From assembly GCF_964204645.1 (NCBI RefSeq), contig NC_134036.1:7488704-7552703 (forward strand): a stretch of 64,000 nucleotides of DNA, in the 5' to 3' direction. Shown in pieces: positions 29,652-41,300 of the stretch. The DNA is from Tubulanus polymorphus. Its lineage: Eukaryota > Nemertea > Palaeonemertea > Tubulaniformes > Tubulanidae. Under the pieces are notes generated by a model. It ran no database searches. It saw only the letters and a list, made by a program, of their open reading frames with translations, and was not told the DNA's origin. A program made the translations under genes and the position numbers. The stretch's first letter is position 1; each line of letters starts with the position of its first letter.

Positions 29652-31040
29652 TTAAAATTTAAAATATAATATTCCTCCGATTACAATTCCTATACAAGTT
29701 ATAGCTAATTTAGTATTTTCATGGGATTTATTATCATCATTTAGTTTAATTATATCATGTTGAATTTTATCAGTTCTATTATTTTCTGATGTATTGTAAT
29801 CTTTTATTTTGGAATCATTAACCAATTTAATATTCTTAGTTTTAGTTTCTGTTGATTGAATGTGTTTTTTATTTTTTTCACCTTCCATTAATTTTGGAGC
29901 AGTAATAATCTTTTTATTTATATTATTTAATCCAAATGAATTATTTATTGTTGCAGTTTTAATTAGATTATTATAACCAATTATGTTTCCCATCTTTAAT
30001 ACTAAATCATTAGAAATAATTAATAGATTAGGGCCTATACAATAATTAAGTCTTACATGAGATTTATCTAAATAATTTTGATATCTTATAATGTTTTCTG
30101 GAATCGATCTATTTTTATCATTATGAATTGAATCTTCAAATAAAACTTTAAATTGTTTTTGTGTATCGAATGATGTATTCAAATTTCCAATTATCGGTGA
30201 TCTTGTTTCAACTTGCGCACCTAAAATACATATCAAATAAGTTCTAATAGATTGATTTATTCTTTCTATACCTGATTTAGTAAAACCTTCACTATTCTCT
30301 AAAATAAAATAAACCCAACCATTATTGTTTTCTTGTTTTAAATGATCATAAAATTTCGGTAATTTATTAAAATTTAATGTTTCTAAATCCTTTGTTTCTA
30401 TTTTACCATAACCTAATTTATTATTATAGATATTATAAAAACTATTAGATGGTATGGGAAGTGCACAATATTCTGCAATCTCCCTAGGGCATGGAAGTGA
30501 TCTTATTGTTCCAATTTTTGTTCTAAAATCAGAATTATTTATATCTATATTAAATTCATTGCAAATTTTATAAAACTTAGATAAATTAATATTATTATCC
30601 ATTTCTTTAAAATATCTTGATCCTGGTAAAGCGCACTCTAATTCATTTAATATTATTCTGATTTGAAAGTATGTATGAAATCTAAATAAACTTTGAATTA
30701 ATTTATATTTAGAATTATTCAAATGATCATTCCAACTAATTCCACAACCTGTTGTTGCACAATAAACAGCAAAATTTAATTGATTCTGCCAATACTTCAT
30801 ATTAGATTTTAATAACCATTGTTTTTCATCTTTCAATTTTTTAAAATTAATTAAATATACATGAAATATATTTTCCATCTTTGCATTAAAATTATTAGTT
30901 TCAGTAACATAAATTTCTAAATTAGTTAATGAATCTAAAACTTCATTTCTATATGTAATATCTTTATTAAAATCTATTGCTGGAATATTATATTTAATTG
31001 ATTTATTATATTGGAAAGCTTTTGGGCAACTATCTACCAT
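29652..31040 (-). CDS. Conserved tail-anchored protein, 462 aa (copy B)
   Basis: The frame is intact. Residues 1-20 (PKAFQYNKSIKYNIPAIDF) and the segment YWQNQLNFAVYCATTGC near 80-96 are shared with A and C. The middle (about 190-240) is variable. A conserved block with GAQVETRSPIIGN follows, then a polar linker and a C-terminal span ITCIGIVIGGILYF. I recall similar proteins in other invertebrate Polintons but know no function. It may be a membrane-attached virion protein. Confidence 0.7.
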   Translation of the reverse strand: MVDSCPKAFQYNKSIKYNIPAIDFNKDITYRNEVLDSLTNLEIYVTETNNFNAKMENIFHVYLINFKKLKDEKQWLLKSNMKYWQNQLNFAVYCATTGCGISWNDHLNNSKYKLIQSLFRFHTYFQIRIILNELECALPGSRYFKEMDNNINLSKFYKICNEFNIDINNSDFRTKIGTIRSLPCPREIAEYCALPIPSNSFYNIYNNKLGYGKIETKDLETLNFNKLPKFYDHLKQENNNGWVYFILENSEGFTKSGIERINQSIRTYLICILGAQVETRSPIIGNLNTSFDTQKQFKVLFEDSIHNDKNRSIPENIIRYQNYLDKSHVRLNYCIGPNLLIISNDLVLKMGNIIGYNNLIKTATINNSFGLNNINKKIITAPKLMEGEKNKKHIQSTETKTKNIKLVNDSKIKDYNTSENNRTDKIQHDIIKLNDDNKSHENTKLAITCIGIVIGGILYFKF

Positions 31041-31056
31041 TTATATAATTAAAAAA

Positions 31057-31491
31057 TTAATAATTTATTAATTCTTTTAATAATTTATCTTGTTCTTCAA
31101 CTGTTATATGACCATTTAAACTTATTATATAATCTAGTGTATTCTTTAATTTATTAATTTCTTTTATATTAGTTTTGATTTTTTCTTTATTACTTTTTAT
31201 ATTTAATTTTGAACTTATACCAGTTAAAACACTTGAACTTAATCCTAATACACCAATTGATATAGCTAAAGGTGTTAATGGGCTGAATATTGCTAGAAAT
31301 GTTATTACAGAACTAATTGTAACCGAACCACTTATAATCAAATAATATATAATTTTACTTTTTAAATATTTTTTCTTTTTTATCTTTAAGTCACTTTCAA
31401 ATTCTAATATTTGTTTTTCTAAATATGTTTTTAATTTAGTTTTATTTATATCATGAGGAATAATATCAATACTATCAACTTTATCTTCCAT
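31057..31491 (-). CDS. Two-span membrane protein, 144 aa (copy B)
   Basis: It differs from the copy C protein by a single residue. Spans at about 47-69 and 71-93 lie between charged helices. The strong conservation against more variable neighbours suggests a constrained role in the particle or membrane. TAAATG start context; no named family. Confidence 0.7.
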   Translation of the reverse strand: MEDKVDSIDIIPHDINKTKLKTYLEKQILEFESDLKIKKKKYLKSKIIYYLIISGSVTISSVITFLAIFSPLTPLAISIGVLGLSSSVLTGISSKLNIKSNKEKIKTNIKEINKLKNTLDYIISLNGHITVEEQDKLLKELINY

Positions 31492-31510
31492 TTATTTAGA
31501 ATAAAAATTA

Positions 31511-31933
31511 CTAATTAGTAAACTTATAAGCAACAAATATAACAATAACAGTTCCACCTAAAATCCATATTATTTCATATTTCTGTTGTTCTTTACTTGG
31601 GGTATAATAATCTGATAATTTAGGTTTGTATAGATGTAATTTTTCTTTATTTGTTACTGCGTTATATAAACTCATTGCATCATCAACTGATTGAAAATCT
31701 CTATGTGAAATCTTCTGATCATATAATTCTTTATTGATGTAATCCATATAGTTTTGCCTCTTTTCTCTATATTCTTCTGCAGCTTTATTGTATTTCTCTA
31801 ACGCTAAGTTATGTCTTCTTTGTTCTCCTAATGAACTATTTTTATCAATATGTTTAAATAAATATCCACCACCAGTAAATGCTAAAGCGTTAACAATTGC
31901 CGATCCTATAATAGTTATAATTGCAGAAGCCAT
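31511..31933 (-). CDS. Two-span protein with coiled coil, 140 aa (copy B)
   Basis: A hydrophobic N-terminus (residues 1-26, Gly/Ala-rich) precedes a helical charged middle (37-70, RRHNLALEKYNKAAEEY), a KLSDYYTPS motif and a C-terminal span at 119-137. Proteins of this shape occur in many Polintons, as I recall, without a known role. Starts in a TAAATG context. Confidence 0.7.
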   Translation of the reverse strand: MASAIITIIGSAIVNALAFTGGGYLFKHIDKNSSLGEQRRHNLALEKYNKAAEEYREKRQNYMDYINKELYDQKISHRDFQSVDDAMSLYNAVTNKEKLHLYKPKLSDYYTPSKEQQKYEIIWILGGTVIVIFVAYKFTN

Positions 31934-31961
31934 TTATTTAGCAAAAAAAATTATATATTTC

Positions 31962-32183
31962 TTATATGGGAGGAATATATTTTTGTTTTTCTAAATAATC
32001 AATAGTTAAATTAGATAAAGTAACTGCTAATGTTAACTTTAAAATATCATTTATATCAAATCTATCAACATTAACACTTCCCATTTTGAATACTTTTTTT
32101 AATACCATTGAATAACCAACAGTTCCAACTGATAGTAATGCGCCATTATATAATCCAGTTATTATCCACTTATTATCACTCAT
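31962..32183 (-). CDS. Small membrane protein, 73 aa (copy B)
   Basis: It is identical to the proteins at 10852 and 54553. Two hydrophobic stretches (near residues 12-28 and 47-60) flank a short polar loop with VDRFDIND. It follows the 113-aa gene with stop and start directly adjacent. Confidence 0.7.
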   Translation of the reverse strand: MSDNKWIITGLYNGALLSVGTVGYSMVLKKVFKMGSVNVDRFDINDILKLTLAVTLSNLTIDYLEKQKYIPPI

Positions 32184-32525
32184 TTATTTATCAAAAAAAT
32201 TACTATCTTCAAAATATTTAGTTAACTTATTTATGATTAATTCAACATTTATTTTATTACTAGTTTTATGATTATCATATATTTTGGATAATATGTTTTT
32301 AATATCATCAATAATTCCATCTTCATTTAATTCATAATATTCTAAAGGTGATTTAATTAAATCAATTACTTTTTCTATATTATACTTTTCTTTATCAATC
32401 ATTGATGCATTGTTAAATGATTTACTTTTTATATCAGTAATTACATCATTTAGTTTAATTCTCATTTCTTTACCATGTTTAAAATCAAACCCAAAACATA
32501 TACTCGGTCCAACAGTTATATTCAT
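32184..32525 (-). CDS. Small charged protein, 113 aa (copy B)
   Basis: Only the start (MNITVGPSICFGFDF) and the end (KLTKYFEDSNFFDK) are well conserved with A and C; the middle is fast-evolving and helical. No domain recognised. It is read just before the 73-aa gene and just after the penton-like gene. TAAATG start context. Confidence 0.6.
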   Translation of the reverse strand: MNITVGPSICFGFDFKHGKEMRIKLNDVITDIKSKSFNNASMIDKEKYNIEKVIDLIKSPLEYYELNEDGIIDDIKNILSKIYDNHKTSNKINVELIINKLTKYFEDSNFFDK

Positions 32526-32542
32526 TTATATAGTGAAAAAAA

Positions 32543-33304
32543 TTACTCTTTACATCTTATAACTAATTCATAAATTACAGGGAAATTATTTAAATCAATT
32601 AAGTATCCATTATGATTTCTAATTTCTAATCTAAAATTATTAAAACTAGGAATGCATGGTTTGAAATCACATTCTGTTAAATTATAATTTATTTGCGTTC
32701 CAAATTCTTTAACATTCTTCAATGGTAAAATGTTTAGTAAACCAGAATTACAAGTTATATCTTTAGTTGCTTCGAATGTTTTTGTAGGATCAATTAAATT
32801 GCAATAAATATAAAAATGTGTGTAAGGTATTAAGTTTGGTGTAGTAGCGTCAATATTTGTAAAAGATCTATCTGGAAGAATTCCTAACAGTTTAGCTATA
32901 GGTTTTTTTACCATAAGTTTATGTTTTTCACTATTAGACAACCTTATCTTTATTCTATCAGAACTCTCACTTTTTAAAAATCTAATACTAAACCCAGAAC
33001 TACTACCTAAATTGTGCCAGGCTTTTCTATTAATTTCTTGTGCTAATGTATCTAAATTATATAACCCTGGTTTTAAATATATATAGACCCATTCATTTTT
33101 ATTTCTAATATTAATTAAAATGACTCTATGTTCAATAGACTTATCCGATACATTGTAAAAAGAATTACATAAACTTATATTAACTAATTTCAAATCTACA
33201 CAATTCTTGAATTCTCTATCTAATTGTACTAGTAAATTATGTGATTTATAATTTGTAAGTTTTCTAGAATCAACAAATATTCTGTATTCTTTTAATTCTA
33301 CCAT
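32543..33304 (-). CDS. Penton-like minor capsid protein, 253 aa (copy B)
   Basis: The N-terminal half (EYRIFVDSRKLTNYK, then YLKPGLYNLDTLAQEIN at about 76-92) resembles the penton-base-like single-jelly-roll proteins of Polintons. The C-terminal half has FTHFYIYC-type strands and NFRLEIRNHNGYLIDL. Such proteins occupy the fivefold vertices of the capsid. The residues between about 95 and 150 vary between copies, possibly surface loops. The frame is intact. Confidence 0.75.
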   Translation of the reverse strand: MVELKEYRIFVDSRKLTNYKSHNLLVQLDREFKNCVDLKLVNISLCNSFYNVSDKSIEHRVILINIRNKNEWVYIYLKPGLYNLDTLAQEINRKAWHNLGSSSGFSIRFLKSESSDRIKIRLSNSEKHKLMVKKPIAKLLGILPDRSFTNIDATTPNLIPYTHFYIYCNLIDPTKTFEATKDITCNSGLLNILPLKNVKEFGTQINYNLTECDFKPCIPSFNNFRLEIRNHNGYLIDLNNFPVIYELVIRCKE

Positions 33305-33319
33305 TTATTTTACATATTT

Positions 33320-33661
33320 TCATTCAAAATCAATATCGTGGTGCCCTTTTTCATTCTTACCTTTGTATACGAAATAGAAATCTCCAGAACATAATTCTTC
33401 TAGATCTTCACTTGATAATCTATGAAATCTATCTGGTAAATAAGTTCTGAATTTATATGTATTTCCATTTAATCCTTCATATTCTAAGTGTATAACTAAT
33501 TTATCTCCATATTTATTAGTAATTGTTTCAATGTTAGTAATTAAATATTTCTTGTGAATTGTTAACTCAGTTAGTTTTTTAAATTTATAATCTACAGATT
33601 TGACGCTTGAAGTATCTTTAATTCTATCTAAGAATTCACTGTGTACTTGTTTACTCTCCAT
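33320..33661 (-). CDS. Small conserved Polinton protein, 113 aa (copy B)
   Basis: A beta-rich core with LPDRFHRLSSEDLEEL and an ending HHDIDFE. It lies between polymerase and penton-like gene in all copies. Comparable proteins occur beside the polymerase in related elements; a single-strand-binding or OB-like role is possible but unproved. Confidence 0.65.
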   Translation of the reverse strand: MESKQVHSEFLDRIKDTSSVKSVDYKFKKLTELTIHKKYLITNIETITNKYGDKLVIHLEYEGLNGNTYKFRTYLPDRFHRLSSEDLEELCSGDFYFVYKGKNEKGHHDIDFE

Positions 33662-33689
33662 TTATTATACAAATTTTTATTGAAATTGA

Positions 33690-36600
33690 TTAACACGCTA
33701 GAATCCTTTTCATAATCTCATTTTCTTTTGTTTCTTCTCTTTTGAATTTTATATATTCATCTAAATTGCAACCATAGGCGACTGTGTGGATTCCATCATC
33801 TAAAATATATCTTTTATCATCAAATGGGTTTAGACTTATCTTCTCTATCTCTTCAATATACATTTCATGATCTTCAGATCTTAAACATTTCATCTTATGT
33901 TTTCTAACTTCTTCATTAAATATACAATTGATGTAATCTTTAAAATGAATATTCTTTTCAACAACGCTTTTGGTAATTCCTTTTAACTTTTTAGCTTCAT
34001 GAGTTTTGGTTTTATATGAATACATTTTAGATCTAATACCAATGAACTCTATCATTTCTTCACCACCTAATTCATCCTTAAACTTCCCAGGAACTTTTTT
34101 ATTATCATTGCTAAACAATTCATGATTTTTAGGATAATTACTAAAATCAAAATGGTGTTTTAATGTTTTTAAATCATCTGTTATGTTATCAGTTTTTATC
34201 TTTAATATGTAACTGTCGGTATCAAAGTATAGAATTTCTATGTGTTTTTCTCCAAAATGGGGTTGTAATATGTTATAGTAAAATTTATACATTAATAATT
34301 TTGAAATTTCTAGAACTGATGCACCAACATAAATAGGTTTATTGAACTTCATTGAAGTTCTTTTCATTTTAACTGCTGCTAAATTTTCATCAAATATTCT
34401 GTTACCTATAAACTTAGGATATGATTGTAAATGCCTAATTCTTTTACCATTACTGACTAACTCGATATCATTTCTATTTCTTATGTTTTCACAAGTTTTT
34501 CCATAGAACGCATTGTTCATTAACTTGAAGAAATCTTTTTCAAAATCAGTTTTAGATTTAGTTCTCTGTGTAGTATTAAAATCTATATATTTTTCTAACC
34601 ATTTAGATTGACTGAATGAAATATATCTATGTACTTTTTTTAATATCATTCCTTGATTCAAATAAAACTTCAACATTCTATAATGCACAACGTAATTATA
34701 TTTATCTTCTTGAGTTACCATTAACTTTTCAGTATGAATATGATTATCAGGTTTAATTCTTTTTTGATAATTTGATAATTCTTCATGTTTAACAGTTTTA
34801 TGTTCGGGACAATATGCTAGATTTCTAGATTTGAATTTAATATTTTCGGGGTATTCTAAATCTACAACAAAGAAGTAACCAGTATCTGAATCATCTGCAA
34901 TATCTAGAATTCTTTTCTTCCAATCAAATTTATCAATTTGTAAAACTTCAGTTATTTCAAACATCCCATAAGGTTGTGGTTCCATCATTGCCCAACCATA
35001 AAGATTATTTGCATCTATGTATAATAATTTATATCCAGGATTATCATTTACATTGAAATATCTATCACCCAATACACCTGAAACACCTCCTCTTATAGAT
35101 TTTTCAAATAATAGTAATTGATCTATATTTGTTAACAAATCCATTTTTATATCTGTAAATTTTAATCCACAATCCCATGTTAATCCTGGTGATGAATAAC
35201 AATGACAAGGATCAATATTGAAATATTTTAGGTTTACATCTCTAAACCTTTCGAATATATCGGTTGATAATAATACATCTGATTTTAAATATAAATCTAC
35301 TAATTGCCCATGATTTTCTATTTTGAAATGATTCCAAATATTCAATGTTCTATTATAAACTTCATCTTTAACATATTCATTTTTTAATTCATCATAAAAT
35401 TGTTCTTTTAATAATTCAGTTATTTTAAAATCATAATGATTTTTATAGAAAGAATATGGAATTGCTCCTTTATATCTCATTAATTGAAAATCATCATTAT
35501 TTGGGTAATATTCTTTTCATATCTTTAATTCATCATCAACCAATGATTTTGATAAGTTATCTAATGAACTACTTAAAAATCTATATGAATCTATAAATCT
35601 TAAGCATCCAAATTGGAAAGATATATAATTCTCAGATGTTTTAGCTAACATTCTAAATTTATAAGTTGGTATTTTATCTTTTGATCTATTTGAATTAAAA
35701 TATTTCTATTTCATTATTGATTTCTTCTATTTTATGACATAACTGTTTGATAAATAAATGTGCATCATATCCTGATAGATTATGAAATATAACTGGTACA
35801 AAGTTAATTTTCTTAGCTTGTAAGTTACAATTCTCATGTGCAGCGCCTCTAAACTTTCCATTCAAATGATTATGGTCTCTTACTTTTTTATCTTTATAAT
35901 TAAATATCTTTTCACAATAATAACATTTATCTGCAAACTCAAATTCTTCTTTATCTTCTTCTGTCATAATTATTTCTTTATTTGTATTCAATAATTTACT
36001 AAATCTTATTTCATATTCAATTAATAAGTCACAAAAATGATTGATAACATTTTCATTTCTATAATTATAATATTCACTTTCGATTAGTTCTGGATAATTA
36101 GATTTAATATATAACCCGAAAGCTGCAGCTGATTGATGAATCTTTTTAATAGTATTTGTTATTGGTGGTTCATCTGAATAATCACTTTCATTAGAATTTA
36201 ATTTCTTTCTTTTATAATATATATCTTTTCTGTCTTTATCTGTTAATTCTTTATTTAATGATTCAAAATCTCCATATATTACAAATGGTACTTTATTTTT
36301 GTAATCATATTTTTTGAATTCTAATATTTTATCTTTTTCATTTGGTAAAACTAATTTACAATAATCATGATTATCACATAGTTGTTTATGATTTAATAAT
36401 GTACTTTCATTACTGAATCTATGTAACATTTTCTACATAGATATATTTTATGGTGATCATTTTTTGATTTGAAAAATAAATCTATTTGTTTAATCCACAT
36501 ATAATGATTCTCATAATATAGTATATCTATAACATCGTTTGAATCATAATCTTTTGATAGGTATAAAGGTTCTAATGTATAATGTTTAATATTATTTCCT

Positions 36601-37721
36601 TTTGTATTTGGTAATTTAATTAAATCAAATACATTTATTTTAAGATTATTATCTCTTTCTATTTTTGGAATATTTTTAATTCTAACAGGATACTTATCTA
36701 TCTTATAATTATTTTCAAATTGTTTATAATGAGTTAATCTATAAGTATGTTTATTATAATCTTCAACTGGATGTAAACAACTTATTATAGCCCATAGAAA
36801 ACATTTATCATCTTCATTTTGTACATTTATTACAGCATTAGTTTTAAATGGTAGTTTAATATAACTTGATGCTTCAATATCTGGTTCTTTATAATATGAT
36901 AAATTATTTTCATCAATTGGTTTTGATTTAGTTAACTTATTATATTTTGTGTTATAAACATGTAAAGTTATAAATATTATCTCATCAAATATTAAACCAG
37001 ATCCTTCAAAATATTTCTCTTCTATTTTAGTTTTTACTTCATTATAACATTTATCTAATTTATCATCTATATGTTGTTTAGAAATAATATGTTGTGAATG
37101 AGAATTTATATTATATATTGGTTTATCTTCAGATTTTATAAACTTTACTTTAGAAGATATACTTATTTTAGGATATTCAACATCTGTAATTATTTTTATT
37201 ATTTCTTTCATATTTTCTAAATGTTTTTTATTTTCTTCTAATGTTTTACCTTTATGAAATTTAAACTCGATAGCTGCTGGACCAATATCACTTTTAAATG
37301 CTTCGGTTATCTCTATATCTTTTTTATTATCTAATGAATTAATATAATTTCTTACATCTTCCATGTATGGTCTTTTATTGTTTAATTTATTTTTTATTCT
37401 TTTAATTGCGCTTTGTTTCTTATCGTTATCATTATCAAAATAATCTTCACCTAAAATATCATTATTCTTATTTCTAATATGACTTATAGATTTTAAAAGT
37501 TCTTTATCATATCTTTTATCACTGAATGATTGATTACATGTATCACATTTGTATGTTTCTTTTTCATCCTTTAATTCTTCTAATTTATTTTCTAATATAT
37601 CATCTTTATACTCTAGTTTCAATTTATTCTCTAAATGTGTTCTAGTTTTATTGTGTCTTGCTTTTTGGGATTTATCTATATCGATATTACATGTTGGGCA
37701 GTAGTACTTATTTGCTTCCAT
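33690..37721 (-). pseudogene. Protein-primed DNA polymerase B, broken (copy B)
   Basis: It starts at 37721 inside the right terminal repeat. Two CxxC-type fingers lie at the N-terminus (CPTCNIDI, CDTCNQSF); then come FVIYGDFES (ExoI), FHNLSGYDAHLF, DANNLYGWAMM (motif A), KLMNNAFYGKT (motif B) and YFDTDSY (motif C). A base lost near 36420 and a base gained near 35697 shift the frame, and a TGA lies near 35518. The enzyme would replicate the element with a protein primer. Three lesions show this copy is inactive. Confidence 0.92.
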
Positions 37722-38068
37722 TTTAATACTAAATTTTTTATTAAAATTGATTTTAGAAGTTCAATGATTTAAATGTTATTCATTTATATGAATATTTTAA
37801 GAGTAATAGGGGTAATGGGCTTTCAGGCTAAAGGTTGAACGGGCGGGTGAGTAAAAATGAAAAACATAAAAATAATAACAATTTCTACTTGAATTAGGAG
37901 TGAAACTCATAAAATGAAAAATAAATTCGAGCGTGTGAGAATTTATTTTTCATTTTTATGAGTTTTGCGAGTAATTCAAGTAGAAATTGTTATTATTTTT
38001 ATGTTTTTTCATTTTTTACGAGCTCGACCGTTCGACCTTTGGCCTGAAAGCCCATTACCCCTATTACT
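37611..38068 (-). repeat. Right terminal inverted repeat of copy B
   Basis: Inverted match to 19462-19920. The foldback part is 37802-38068. The polymerase leader and start codon lie inside the repeat, so the repeat is partly coding at this end only. It ends CCCCTATTACT at 38068. Confidence 0.9.
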
Positions 38069-38074
38069 GATGCA
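38069..38074. repeat. 6-bp target site duplication of copy B, right
   Basis: GATGCA, identical to 19456-19461, directly after the element end. The copy D polymerase resumes here. Confidence 0.95.
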
Positions 38075-38342
38075 AATAATCTATATGGTTGGGCAATGAT
38101 GGAACCACAGCCTTTTGGAGTATTTCAAATAACTGAAATTTTACAGCACGAAAATGTTGATAAATTTGATTAGAAGAAAATAATTCTAGATATTGCAGAT
38201 GATTCAGTTACTGGTTACTGTTTTGTTGTAGACTTGGAATATCCTGAACATAAAAAATTTAAATCTAGAAATCTAGCTTACTGCCCCGAACATAAAACTG
38301 TAACACAAAAAGGATTATCAAATTATCAAAAAAGAATTAAAC
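38075..38342 (+). pseudogene. Polymerase B fragment of Polinton copy D, 3' part
   Basis: It continues the gene broken at 19461: NNLYGWAMMEPQPFG (motif A) and on to KSRNLAYCPEHKTV. A TAG lies at 38171-38173. The fragment ends abruptly in LSNYQKRIK where the satellite begins at about 38343. The remaining copy D genes are not in the window. Confidence 0.9.
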
Positions 38343-41300
38343 TACTGTCCCCCTCCCTCCCACACTGCTCCGGGTCGTAACGCTGATCAAGGCCCGGTCA
38401 GCACTTAGTCGTTTTTCGAACTACCACCGCCGGCACACTGACGAACGAACGGACGACCGACCTACTGCCACCCTCCCTCCCTTCCTGACCGGTGCCGGGT
38501 CGTAACGCTGATCAAGGCCCGGTCAGCACTTAGTCGTTTTTCGAACAACCACCACCGGCACACTGACGAACGAACGGACGACCGACCTACTGCCACCCTC
38601 CCTCCCTTCCTGACCGGTGCCGGGTCGTAACGCTGTTCATGGCCCGGTCAGCACTTAGTCGTTTTTCGAACAACAACCGCCGACACACTGACTAACGGGC
38701 GGACGACAGTCCTACTGCCTCCCTCCCTCCCTCCCTCACTGCACCGGGTCGTAATGCTGATCAAGACCCGGTTAGCACTTAGTCGTTTTTCGAACAACCA
38801 CCGCCGGCACACTGACGAACGGACGGACGACCGACCTACTGCCTCCCTCCCTCCCTCACTGCACCGGGTCGTAACGCTGATATAGGCCCGGTCAGCACTT
38901 AGTCGTTTTTCGAACTACTACCGCCGGCACACTGACGAACGGATGGACGACCGACCTACTGCCTCCCTCCCTCCCTCCCTGACCAGCGCCGGGTCGTAAC
39001 GCTGATCAAGGCCCGGTCAGCACTTAGTCGTTTTTCGAACTACTACCGCCGGCACACTGACGAACGGATGGACGACCGACCTACTGCCTCCCTCCCTCCC
39101 TCCCTGACCAGCGCTGGGTCGTAACGCTGATCAAGGCCCGGTCAGCCCTTAGTCGTTTTTCGAACAACCATCACTGCCGGCACACTGACAAACGGACGGA
39201 CAACCGACCTACTGCCTCCCTCCCTCCCTCAATGCTCTGGGTCGTAACGCTGATCAAGGCCCGGTCAGCACTTAGTCGTTTTTCGAACAACCACCGCCGG
39301 CACACTGACGAACGAACGGACGACCGACCTACTGCCACCCTCCCTCCCTTCCTGACCGGTGCCGGGTCGTAACGCTGTTCATGGCCCGGTCAGCACTTAG
39401 TCGTTTTTCGAACAACAACCGCCGACACACTGACTAACTGGCGGACGACTGTCCTAGTGCCTCCCTCCCTCCCTCACTGCGCCGGGTCGTAACGCTGATC
39501 GTGGCCCGGTCAGCACTTAGTCGTTTTTCGAACAACCACCGCCGGCACACTGACGAACGGATGGACGACCGACCTACTGCCTCCCTCCCTCCCTCCCTCA
39601 CTGCACCGGGTCGTAACGCTGATCAAGGCCCGGTCAGCACTTAGTCGTTTTTCGAACAACCACCGCCGGCACACTGACGAACGGACGGACGACCGACCTA
39701 CTGCCTCCCTCCCTCCCTCACTGCACCGGGTCGTAACGCTGATCAAGGCCCGGTCAGCACTTAGTCGTTTTTCGAACTACCACCGCCGGCACACTGACGA
39801 ACGGATGGACGACCGACCTACTGCCTCCCTCCCTCCCTCCCTGACCAGCGCCGGGTCGTAACGCTGATCAAGGCCCGGTCAGCACTTAGTCGTTTTTCGA
39901 ACTACTACCGCCGGCACACTGACGAACGGATGGACGACCGACCTACTGCCTCCCTCCCTCCCTCCCTGACCAGCGCTGGGTCGTAACGCTGATCAAGGCC
40001 CGGTCAGCCCTTAGTCGTTTTTCGAACAACCATCACTGCCGGCACACTGACAAACGGACGGACAACCGACCTACTGCCTCCCTCCCTCCCTCAATGCTCT
40101 GGGTCGTAACGATGATCAAGGCCCGGTCAGCACTTAGTCGTTTTTCGAACTACCACCGCCGGCACACTGACGAACGAACGGACGACCGACCTACTGCCAC
40201 CCTCCCTCCCTTCCTTACCGGTGCCGGGTCGTAACGCTGTTCATGGCCCGGTCAGCACTTAGTCGTTTTTCGAACAACAACCGCCGACACACTGACTAAC
40301 GGGCGGACGACTGTCCTAGTGCCTCCCTCCCTCCCTCACTGCACCGGGTCGTAACGCTGATCAAGGCCCGGTCAGCACTTAGTCGTTTTTCGAACAACCA
40401 CCGCCGGCACACTGACGAACGGATGGTCGACGGACCTACTACCTCCCTCCCTCCCTCCCTCACTGCACCGGGTCGTAACGCTGAACAAGACCCGGTCAGC
40501 ACTTAGTCGTTTTTCGAACAACCACCGCCGGCACACTGACGAACGGACGGACAACCGACCTACTGACTCCCTCCCTCCCTCACTGCACCGGGTCGTAACG
40601 CTGATCAAGGCCCGGTCAGCACTTAGTCGTTTTTCGAAAAACAACCGCCGACACACTTACTAACGGGCGGACGACTGTCCTACTGCCTCCCTCCCTCCCT
40701 CCCTGACCGATGCCGGGTCGTAACGCTGATCAAGGCCCGGTCAGCACTTAGTCGTTTTTCGAACCACCACCGCCGGCACACTGACGAACGGACGGACGAC
40801 CGACCTACTGCCACCCTCCTTCCCTCCCTGACCGGTGCCGGATCGTCACGCTGATCATGGCCCGGTCAGCACTTAGTCTTTTTCCAACAACTACCGCCGG
40901 TACACTGACGAACGGACGGACGACCGACCTACTGCCCCCTCCCTCCCTGACCGGCAACGCTGATCAAGGCCCGGTCAGCACTTAGTCGTTTTTTCGAACA
41001 ACCACCGCCGTCACACTGACGAACGGACGACCGACCTACTGCCTCCCTCCCTCCCTCCCTCACTGCTCCGGGTCGTAACGCTGATCAAGGCCCGGTCAGC
41101 ACTTAGTCGTTTTTCGAACAACCACCACCGGCACACTGACGAACGAACGGACGACCGACCTACTGCCACCCTCCCTCCCTTCCTGACCGGTGCCGGGTCG
41201 TAACGCTGTTCATGGCCCGGTCAGCACTTAGTCGTTTTTCGAACAACAACCGCCGACACACTGACTAACGGGCGGACGACAGTCCTACTGCCTCCCTCCC

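Larger units (their letters stand above)
19462..38068. mobile_element. Polinton/Maverick copy B, complete with both termini
   Basis: The element is 18,607 bp, starts AGTAATAGGGG and ends CCCCTATTACT. The AGT...ACT ends, long inverted repeats and 6-bp target duplication are Polinton features. It interrupts the polymerase gene of copy D within the codons before motif A. Gene order from the left is HNH, two-frame module, small membrane protein, basic protein, integrase and ATPase (plus strand), then zinc-finger protein to polymerase (minus strand). Inactivating changes are seen in the polymerase and the coiled-coil gene. The capsid, integrase and ATPase genes are open. Confidence 0.95.
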
